Positions 6,901-11,760 of a DNA stretch of 11,760 bases are shown here, piece by piece (within the stretch, counting starts at the first letter, position 1; each line of letters begins with the position of its first letter). This DNA is from JBCCSZ01 sp039199225. GTDB taxonomy: Bacteria > Bacteroidota > Bacteroidia > Chitinophagales > Saprospiraceae. The translations under genes were made by a program, and so were the position numbers. The DNA is taken from assembly GCA_039199225.1 (NCBI GenBank), contig JBCCSZ010000249.1:1-11760 (forward strand). The letters run 5' to 3'. The notes beneath the pieces are model-generated. The model ran no database searches. It saw only the letters and a program-made list of their open reading frames with translations, and was not told the origin of the DNA.

Positions 6901-9477
6901 ACATTCGTTGAAGTCTGCGCAGCCCTCGTACTCAAAGGTGTATTCAGCACAGCACTCTGGTGGTCGCGTGTCCATGCATACTCTGACGTTGTACACAGTG
7001 GTGTCGGAGGCTGGGAAGTCGTGGATGAGGTTTCGGAAAGTTGGGATGTACCTGTATCGTCCCACCAGGACATTGTTGCTATACAAAAAGAAGGAGTCAC
7101 TGAGGTTGTTTTCCACATCAAAGCTGAGCATGGCCAGAATGGTTGAGTCGGAGTTGCAAAGGCGAGGCGTCACTATCAGATTCGTGATTTCGCATTCCTC
7201 TCTACTACAATCCGGTACCGACCAGCCGACGCTTTCACAGCAAAAGGGGAAGTTAAAACAGATTAGGAAAGCATCCTGTGGCGCCCCATTGTCGGGGTAG
7301 TTTTGAATGGTCAATGGAAGTTGGTTGACCGAAGCTATGTACAGGAGTTCGTTGGTGTTAAGGTCGATGATGCTGAAACTGTCTGATGGAGTGTAGGCGT
7401 AATCAAAGTCGATGTGTAGCTGATAAGTCGAATCGGAAGTACAGGCTCCCGGGCGCACCCGAAGGTCTTCGATGCTGCAGAAGCCTCCTTGACAACTGAT
7501 GGGGTCAACGGTGACCCTGCCTGCACAACCGAAGTCCAGACGGTTGGAAGGCAGTATATCATAGACGCTAAAAGTATAACTGGTCGTGCCGTCCCCGTCA
7601 AATGGACCTATCGTGATGGGTAAATCTTCATAGCTGTAGTCACCGCCAAGCTGCGTATTGATGAATAGCTTAAAGGAGTCGTTGGTATTGGCATAATCAA
7701 AGCTCAGTTCGACCTGGAATTGTCCGTTGCGGTCGCAGTTGTATGGCTGGGCTACGATATCTTGGATGCGGCAGGTCTCGCTGCATTCCGGATCATCAAA
7801 AGTGACAGTGACATCGCACAGTGGATTCATGGCATCTATGATCCGTACTTCGTACTCCTCCTCTTGGCCTGTTAGGAAAAAGCCGACCTCCGCCTCGGAG
7901 ATGATCGTCTGACCATAGGGGTAGGGGCCGTAGTAAAAGTCATTGACCACTACGAGGAATCCAGAGTCAATGCTGGGCTGGTAATTGTTTTGAACGCTGA
8001 CCTGAATGAAGAAGGTGCTGTCGGAAATACATACAGGCTCTGCATGATATTCTACAAAGAAGCAGGGAAAGTCGCATTGTGGTACATCAAATTCATACTC
8101 AGTACAGCAATTGCGATCATCATCTAGGCAAATGGTGATGGTTTCTATATGGTCTGAATCGTAGTCAAAGATATTGATCCAACTCCAAGGGAGTCGCTTA
8201 AGGCTACCTTCAACGATCGGGATACCTCTGCTGTCGTAGACAAAAAAGACGGAATCAGAGGGTGGGTTGCTAAAGTTGAAATTCAAGTTGGCAACTTGAA
8301 TGCGGTCAGAGCAGCCAATGAAATCCAGTTCAATATCTGTTACGCTACAATCGGGGGTACATTCTACAGCCTCCAGGCGAGCGAAGCCGATGCAACTGGG
8401 GTCTGTGGCATCAAAAATATTGAATTCCATATCCAGGCCGCTTTCGGGAAATGGCCCCAGCTCGACCGGAAGGCTGCTGTAGGGGAACATGCCGTAAAAT
8501 ATGCCCCCTCCGATAATCATGAAGTTGTCACCAGCCGTATTGGCGTGATTGAAATCTATATTTACAGTATATTGGTTGTCGTTGTCGCATTCACTAGCAG
8601 TGGTCACCACATCTTGGATGCTGCAGCCACAGCCAATCGTCGGAATCTCTGTCGCTCCTATACAGTCGCTATCGATCATGTCGATCAATATAAATTCCAG
8701 TAATCCACCACTGTTGGCTGTAAAGGGGCCGAGGCGCACCGGTAGGTCTTCATAGGCAAAAAAGCCGTAGTCGATGCCATTGCCTTGTATGTTAACCGAA
8801 TCACTGGTGCCGAAATAAACCGCATCTACATCTACGAAGTAAAGATCATCGGCCGTACAGGGTGTTGCTTCTGCCGTCACTGTATGGATGTGGCATGTAT
8901 TGGCCAAACCACCATAACAAAGGTTGTCGATGGCACTTTCTCCTCCAAAACCAACGGATACGGAATAGAAGCTGGGACCTGTAATGGTCATATGCCCCGT
9001 ATTGAAACCAACGGTGCCAACCAGTGTTTGGGTGGAATCAATGGTGATTTCGTGGCCGCCGGGGAGTCTCGTGAAAGGTTCGTTTAAGTCGATGTGCGTC
9101 GTGTCTCCTCCATTAAAGGCAATGATGACGGGGCCTGAGAGATTGATGTAGTCAAATTCGACGATGTCGAATCGGTCATTGATGTTGATGGATTGTATTT
9201 TGACAGGCGCAAAAGTATATAGGTAACTTCCTTGTCCAAACTGGACGTTGAAACCTTGGTAGTTTTCCTGATTGTCCAAAACCAGGCCCCTGCCAGGGAT
9301 AAAAGGTATGATTCTTACACCATCCTGACGGATGTTTGCTAGTGTAACATTGGTTTCAAAGGCATCAAAATCAAAGCATTGGTCGGATGTTGTCTGGGCA
9401 TAAGCATTAGGGATTAGGTTAGTGATTAGGCTAAAAACCAGCAAGAAGGCTTGTAAAAAGTGATGAATACGAAACAT
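3928..9477 (-). CDS. Giant secreted cysteine-rich repeat protein with dockerin-like, cohesin-like and type IX sorting domains
   Basis: I choose the ATG at 9477 (1849 residues) over the in-frame ATG at 9507 because it begins directly with a signal peptide, MFRIHHFLQAF onward, ending NAYA|Q near residue 27. Domain order: an N-terminal beta-rich domain (about 29-194) ending ESAIDNLCYGG; fourteen tandem cysteine-rich units (195-1512); a dockerin-like pair of calcium loops (about 1523-1602); a cohesin-like beta domain (about 1621-1762); and a C-terminal type IX sorting domain (about 1766-1849) with VYPNPTN, IRIFNSLGQLV, SSGIYFAEV and a KKFKVSK end. The protein should cross the inner membrane by Sec and the outer membrane by the type IX system, then be surface-attached or released. 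No catalytic motif is seen, so adhesion, matrix or scaffold is the best guess. It has its own terminator and a divergent neighbour, so it is probably transcribed alone. The architecture is directly visible; the role is inferred. Confidence 0.93.
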   Translation of the reverse strand: MFRIHHFLQAFLLVFSLITNLIPNAYAQTTSDQCFDFDAFETNVTLANIRQDGVRIIPFIPGRGLVLDNQENYQGFNVQFGQGSYLYTFAPVKIQSININDRFDIVEFDYINLSGPVIIAFNGGDTTHIDLNEPFTRLPGGHEITIDSTQTLVGTVGFNTGHMTITGPSFYSVSVGFGGESAIDNLCYGGLANTCHIHTVTAEATPCTADDLYFVDVDAVYFGTSDSVNIQGNGIDYGFFAYEDLPVRLGPFTANSGGLLEFILIDMIDSDCIGATEIPTIGCGCSIQDVVTTASECDNDNQYTVNIDFNHANTAGDNFMIIGGGIFYGMFPYSSLPVELGPFPESGLDMEFNIFDATDPSCIGFARLEAVECTPDCSVTDIELDFIGCSDRIQVANLNFNFSNPPSDSVFFVYDSRGIPIVEGSLKRLPWSWINIFDYDSDHIETITICLDDDRNCCTEYEFDVPQCDFPCFFVEYHAEPVCISDSTFFIQVSVQNNYQPSIDSGFLVVVNDFYYGPYPYGQTIISEAEVGFFLTGQEEEYEVRIIDAMNPLCDVTVTFDDPECSETCRIQDIVAQPYNCDRNGQFQVELSFDYANTNDSFKLFINTQLGGDYSYEDLPITIGPFDGDGTTSYTFSVYDILPSNRLDFGCAGRVTVDPISCQGGFCSIEDLRVRPGACTSDSTYQLHIDFDYAYTPSDSFSIIDLNTNELLYIASVNQLPLTIQNYPDNGAPQDAFLICFNFPFCCESVGWSVPDCSREECEITNLIVTPRLCNSDSTILAMLSFDVENNLSDSFFLYSNNVLVGRYRYIPTFRNLIHDFPASDTTVYNVRVCMDTRPPECCAEYTFEYEGCADFNECAIDSIEAIVGRCNPDSTFSLTLDLSYSGDGTDSVGVAGSFYYEKFAAQDFPLTIDNYFARPNQMEYMIVCRTNNFYCCDTVVFNTPTCPGGGGQCNLFNMVAQPRQCDSNGLFLVDLGFQYTNTSDSFNLRGNGNDYGWYSYTDLPIVLGPFRADGRTIYEFVASDGEDPTCSVENIILPFDCIDLVCDIQNIQVDVGDCTSDSTFAITVDFDYTGGRSDTIEISNTDNIFTEYFISSGFPVTINNYVFNGQQSSFLTICNFHDRSCCDTIEVSAPDCLFNDRCNIYDMVVEPSDCDSNGMFLVDINFAYQNVSDSFNLRGNGNDYGWYSYTNLPVTLGPLNGDGLTFYEFIVMDDGNPDCTEEFVLGDFNCDSLLTCEIRDLDIQIGDCTSDSTYSITIDFTAVNPYTNFFEVFDGNDNFLEIHPLSSLPLTIDFPATGDTIDILNVCISDRRDCCIQGFLSAPDCINDDCQIRDLEAYPVDCNGDGSFSLIIDLEVWNPASDSFTINSIAGFVGTYAYDDLPLFLPDYVSGNDSIEVLIAADLSDTICEAQIVFEPLVCFDCSIENMTTAIIDCEDQQFYVELDFDYRNVGTIGFQVFGNGQRYGSYNYDELPIQLGPFDSNSSNRTLEFTAFDLVNFDCRAEVTIDVPECPDGEDTEVWPGDANFDNIANHFDLLHIGMAFGESGPNRGIQSSTWSAFNGDDWFASFRSGLNFKHSDCNGDGIIDEKDINVIDANYRQTHGPVAAFDWPQGNEEDPPIRVDLETASPRSGQSFRAPIVLGTERNQVEDIYGLAFTLQFASGSTLPLNTRITVGDSWLGQKDETLVSINRAFASEGIIEMAITRIDQQNVSGHGEIASFIGIIDNISGRADLEVDILDVKAINKFETPVLLYNHSSKIDIITNVNIPDNFEMLRVYPNPTNSLLHIHDLGQAGMNRIRIFNSLGQLVKEIYTKEEMERIDVSEWSSGIYFAEVQFDVRVMTKKFKVSK
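3931..4191 (-). other. Type IX secretion C-terminal sorting domain (Por secretion tail)
   Basis: This codes for the last 87 or so residues of the large protein. Three hallmark blocks are present: VYPNPTNSLLHIHDL, IRIFNSLGQLVKEI and SSGIYFAEVQF, ending with a basic KKFKVSK. The domain directs passage through the outer membrane by the type IX machinery and is usually removed by the sortase PorU. Confidence 0.93.
4192..4617 (-). other. Cohesin-like beta domain
   Basis: This codes for about residues 1621-1762 of the large protein. It starts RVDLETASPRSGQSFRAPIV, continues with DIYGLAFTLQF and later EIASFIGIIDNISG and LEVDILDVKAIN. The order (an RSGQSFRAPI-type first strand, an internal AFTLQF strand, a late IASF strand) resembles cohesin-type beta sandwiches found after dockerin-like segments. 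The assignment is by pattern, not by alignment. Confidence 0.5.
4672..4917 (-). other. Dockerin-like pair of calcium-binding loops
   Basis: Two loops match the 12-position dockerin/EF-hand calcium pattern. The first, GDANFDNIANHFDLL, has D1524, N1526, D1528, N1532 and D1535 at positions 1, 3, 5, 9 and 12. The second, SDCNGDGIIDEKDINVI, has D1579, N1581, D1583, D1587 and D1590 at the same positions. They are 43 residues apart, longer than in classical cellulosomal dockerins, with WSAFNGDDW in the spacer. Confidence 0.75.
4942..8895 (-). repeat. Fourteen tandem 90-98-residue cysteine-rich units
   Basis: Each unit starts with Cys followed by a pattern like x-I-x-D/N-hydrophobic, has a second Cys at about residue 13 and then (S/N)D(S/G)-like residues, then an alternating strand such as YxVxIDFDY and an (S)DSF motif. 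Subtype A (units 1, 2, 4, 5, 9, 11, 13, 14) usually has GNGxxYGxYxYxDLPIxLGPF and four cysteines. Subtype B (units 3, 6, 7, 8, 10, 12) has a different middle, a Cys near 72 and a vicinal Cys-Cys near 80, for six cysteines. All units have an even cysteine count, 68 in total, which fits disulphide-closed beta-sandwich modules exported to an oxidising place. I do not recognise a named domain. Confidence 0.92.
5488..6618 (-). repeat. Recent duplication of a two-unit block (units 9-10 and 11-12)
   Basis: Units 9+10 (6052-6618) and 11+12 (5488-6051) are each an A-type followed by a B-type unit and are far more alike than other pairs. Units 9 and 11 share DSFNLRGNGNDYGWYSYT, and units 10 and 12 share a GDCTSDST start. 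At DNA level 35 bases are identical (5909-5943 and 6476-6510), exactly 567 bases apart, the length of units 9+10. This points to a tandem duplication of a two-module block or to gene conversion. Confidence 0.8.
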
Positions 9478-9547
9478 GGCAAAAGTTGGATTTTTGATGC
9501 AGTGCAATATCTTCAGCGATGGATTAGATTGTGTACTACCTACCGCT

Positions 9548-9562
9548 CACATTACAAATGTG
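9548..9562. promoter_or_regulatory. Inverted repeat in the divergent intergenic region
   Basis: The bases read CACATT-ACA-AATGTG: 6-base arms that are exact reverse complements around 3 bases. It lies in the 226-base gap (9478-9703) between the divergent large secreted-protein gene and the plus-strand helical-protein gene, about 70 bases from the first and 140 from the second. It could bind a regulator of one or both. A second, AT-only inverted repeat (TTTTTT-GAG-AAAAAA, 9601-9615) is nearby. Confidence 0.35.
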
Positions 9563-9703
9563 CCATTAAAAATATGGATGTTGAAGTACGTTTTTGGGTA
9601 TTTTTTGAGAAAAAAAGGCTGACATATCAAAAAAGTGCTTGAATAAAAAGTTGATTAGCAATACCTTGGGTTAAATAGTTAAAAGTAGAAAATTGAGATT
9701 TTT

Positions 9704-11173
9704 GTGTATAAGAATAACTTGATTCAGTTGTTAAAGTCCTTTTCTCGGAAGGAAATGACGCGTTTTAGGGAGTTTGTGGCCTCGCCTTACTTCAATAAGC
9801 ACCGCGAAGTGAGGCGCTTGGTAGTGCTTTTGGAGCAATACTACCCGGATTTTAATGCCGCCAATTGCGATCGCCATCAGTTGTACCAAAGCCTTTATCC
9901 AGGCGAAAAACACGAGCAAGCACAGCTGGCCCTGCTATTTACCTACGCCTTGCGGTTGGTGGAACGCTTCCTGACACATGAGCAACTGCGCGACTACGGC
10001 GAATACGAAAAAATCTTGCTCCTGCGGCAATTGCGGCAAAAGCAATGCTTCCGCTTATACGACCGCAAAATGAAGGAGTTGGACAAACTGCTGCAAACCC
10101 ATCCACACCGCAACAGTGTCTACTACAACTACCACTATTTGCGTGCCGAAGAGGCCGACACCTATTATACCCAGCTGACCAAGCGGGAAATGGATTTCAG
10201 CATCCAGGAAAAGCAAAACAACCTGGATCAATACTACCTGGTGGTCAAACTGAAAGATGCTTGTGAAATGTTGCTCCGCAGCCGCATCCTAAAGGTAGAA
10301 TATTCAACTGGTTTGCTGGATATCGTCGTCCAGGAGATGGAAAAACAACTCGACCTTTACCAATCCAACCCTTCCATCATCGTCTATTACCACATCTATC
10401 AGTTGTTGCTGAACGAAAAACCAGAAGATTACCAAGACATCCTGCCTATGATCGAGCAGCATGCACAGTATTTTTCAGTACCAGAGCTGCAAAGCATTTA
10501 CAACTACTTACAGAATTTCTGCATCAAACAAGTCAATCTGGGCAGCCAGCGTTTTTTGCAAGCCTCCTTTGAACTCTTCAAAATTCAACTGGACCGCCGC
10601 CTATTGCTGGACGACGATGGTTACCTTCCCGAATGGCACTACAAAAACATCGTTGCCAACGGTCTGCGCCTAGGTGAAACCCAATGGGTACAGCAGTTCA
10701 TCGAAGGGTATAAATCGGTCTTGCGGCCGGAAGCCCAGGAAAATGCCTACACCTACAACCTAGCATCCTATTATTATGGTGTCCGACAATACGATAAGGT
10801 GCTGGAGTTGCTCTTGCGCATCGAATACACCGACCTCTACTACAACTTGGATTCCAAAGCCATTTTGCTCAGAACGTACTACGACCTGGATGAATATGAA
10901 GCCTTCCTCTCTCTCAATCAAGCCTTCCAACAGTTTGTACGCCGCAATCGCCTAGTGTCTGACTTCCAACGCAAGGGCTACATCAACATGCTACAACTGA
11001 CCAAGCGAATCTTTCAGATCAAAAACAATACAGGCATCAAATCCCGCGAAGACCAACGGCAATCATTGGAAAATTTGCACAAGCAATTGGCACAGACCAA
11101 CCCGGTACACAATCGCAGTTGGCTGGTTCGGCAGATTGAGGAATTGGGGGGTGGTGAGGCAGTGGGCAGTTAG
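9704..11173 (+). CDS. Conserved-looking helical (TPR-like) protein of unknown function
   Basis: This encodes 489 residues from a GTG at 9704; a stop codon lies 15 bases upstream in frame and no ATG lies between, so GTG is the likely start. There is no signal peptide or membrane segment, so it should be cytoplasmic. It is rich in Leu, Tyr, Gln, Glu and Arg and looks almost wholly alpha-helical. The N-terminus LIQLLKSFSRKEMTRFREF followed by SPYFNKHREV (28-37) resembles a family of unknown function I associate with Saprospiria; this is memory, not a search. TPR-like helical pairs are visible at about 348-377 (YNLASYYYGVRQYDKVLELL) and 382-415 (LLRTYYDLDEYEAFLSL). Such a scaffold suggests protein binding. 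It is divergent from the large secreted-protein gene, and the 104-base gap after it leads to another secreted-protein gene on the same strand. No catalytic motif is seen. Confidence 0.88.
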   Translation: MYKNNLIQLLKSFSRKEMTRFREFVASPYFNKHREVRRLVVLLEQYYPDFNAANCDRHQLYQSLYPGEKHEQAQLALLFTYALRLVERFLTHEQLRDYGEYEKILLLRQLRQKQCFRLYDRKMKELDKLLQTHPHRNSVYYNYHYLRAEEADTYYTQLTKREMDFSIQEKQNNLDQYYLVVKLKDACEMLLRSRILKVEYSTGLLDIVVQEMEKQLDLYQSNPSIIVYYHIYQLLLNEKPEDYQDILPMIEQHAQYFSVPELQSIYNYLQNFCIKQVNLGSQRFLQASFELFKIQLDRRLLLDDDGYLPEWHYKNIVANGLRLGETQWVQQFIEGYKSVLRPEAQENAYTYNLASYYYGVRQYDKVLELLLRIEYTDLYYNLDSKAILLRTYYDLDEYEAFLSLNQAFQQFVRRNRLVSDFQRKGYINMLQLTKRIFQIKNNTGIKSREDQRQSLENLHKQLAQTNPVHNRSWLVRQIEELGGGEAVGS

Positions 11174-11277
11174 CAGGTTTTGCTGGCCAAAAAAATAACG
11201 TCGACCAGTGGGTAACCTTTTCCTGCACCTTGCTATATGAGGATAGAAAATTCACCAAAACTGAAAAATGTATCCTC

Positions 11278-11760
11278 ATGTACACTACATCAAATGAAAA
11301 TATCCCTACACGACAGCGCATTGGGCAGTACTTGTTGTTGGTTTTCTGCATTTTGGCTTCGGTTGGTCTGCAAGCACAAACAGCCAACTACAGCTCCGGA
11401 GGCAGCGACTACGCGGTGACGGCCAGTTGGAGTGGTATTCCCAGCAATTGCTGCGAGCAAAGTACCACAGCCAAATTTTACATCAACTCAAAGTTTAATC
11501 GGAATGGTTCCGGGCGCAGTGGTTCGGTGAGTATGGCCGTTGGACCAGCGAGCAACCACCACTATCGTTGGAAGTGGGAGCTCAGTGGGAAAGACAAGAC
11601 GGTTTGTGTATTCAGCTGTTCTGATGATAGCAATTTATCGACGGGTTATCGGGTGTCCACCTCTAGCATAAAATATCCGGGCAGCGTAGCGGCTTCTGAC
11701 GATAAGGTCGGCTCCATTAAAATTACCTGGTCCAAGCGTACCAATATTCCCAACGGTGAC
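11278..11760 (+). CDS. Secreted protein of unknown function, N-terminal part (cut by the right edge)
   Basis: The frame opens at an ATG at 11278 and remains open to the window end: 161 codons, no stop. A polar, partly basic N-region (MYTTSNENIPTRQRIG, 1-16) is followed by a hydrophobic core (QYLLLVFCILASVGLQA, 17-33) and a likely cleavage before QTANYSSGG. Export is therefore well supported. The mature part is rich in Ser, Gly and Asn with alternating beta-strand patterns (YAVTASWSGI, YRWKWELSG, SIKITWSK). It has four cysteines: a vicinal pair at 58-59 and C110/C114. I do not recognise the family. The start has an unusually long N-region; no closer ATG exists in frame. The neighbour upstream is on the same strand 104 bases away, so co-transcription is possible but not shown. 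Confidence 0.75.
   Translation, partial: MYTTSNENIPTRQRIGQYLLLVFCILASVGLQAQTANYSSGGSDYAVTASWSGIPSNCCEQSTTAKFYINSKFNRNGSGRSGSVSMAVGPASNHHYRWKWELSGKDKTVCVFSCSDDSNLSTGYRVSTSSIKYPGSVAASDDKVGSIKITWSKRTNIPNGD

Noticed and set aside
4942..8895. CRISPR array or satellite DNA as the source of the repeated sequence
   Set aside because: The repeats are diverged at DNA level, about 280 bases long, and keep one open reading frame with conserved cysteines; they are protein modules.
9478..9507. In-frame ATG at 9507 as the start of the large protein
   Set aside because: It would add ten residues (MHCIKNPTFA) before a standard signal peptide that begins well at the ATG at 9477. The longer form is possible but less likely.
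9638..9669. Possible promoter CTTG-N20-TACCTTGG before the plus-strand helical-protein gene
   Set aside because: Spacing suits the Bacteroidota consensus (TTTG, 19-21 bases, TAnnTTTG) but both boxes have a mismatch in AT-rich DNA, too weak to list.
11178..11200. Possible terminator hairpin TTTTG-CTGGC-CAAAA after the helical-protein gene
   Set aside because: The stem is only five mostly A-T pairs and has no T-run on the plus strand after it.

Overview
The window looks like chromosome from a member of the Bacteroidota, most likely the Saprospiria (Saprospira/Lewinella/Haliscomenobacter relatives). This is inferred from three things: a very large secreted protein ending in a type IX secretion (Por) sorting domain, an internal dockerin-like pair of the type often seen in that lineage, and genes with AT-rich leaders instead of Shine-Dalgarno sites. 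No tRNA, rRNA, CRISPR array, insertion sequence or phage gene was found.

Positions 1-2378, minus strand: a two-gene unit read right to left. An APC-family permease closely resembling ethanolamine permeases is followed after 9 bases by a glutamine-synthetase-fold enzyme that runs off the left edge. The synthetase lacks the glutamate of the ammonium site, so it probably joins glutamate to an amine. Together the pair suggests import of ethanolamine (or another small amine) and its gamma-glutamylation. Positions 2379-2759 are non-coding. They hold a candidate Bacteroidota promoter and two copies of a palindromic 15-base element.

Positions 2760-3644, minus strand: a membrane-anchored alpha/beta hydrolase of the hormone-sensitive-lipase type with a complete catalytic triad. 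A hairpin at 3749-3777 lies in the gap before the next gene and probably ends that gene's transcript.

Positions 3928-9477, minus strand: the main feature, a secreted protein of about 1849 residues. It has a signal peptide, an N-terminal beta-rich domain, fourteen tandem cysteine-rich units of 90-98 residues in two subtypes (four or six cysteines, the six-cysteine type with a vicinal Cys-Cys), a dockerin-like pair of calcium loops, a cohesin-like beta domain and a type IX sorting domain. One two-unit block appears to be a recent duplication. It is probably a surface-anchored or released adhesive or structural protein; its binding partner is unknown.

Positions 9704-11760, plus strand: a divergent gene for a 489-residue, mostly helical, TPR-like protein of unknown function. 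After it comes the start of another secreted protein with a clear signal peptide, cut by the right edge. No defence system or named mobile system was seen. The least explained parts are the two-subtype repeat protein and the paired synthetase and permease.
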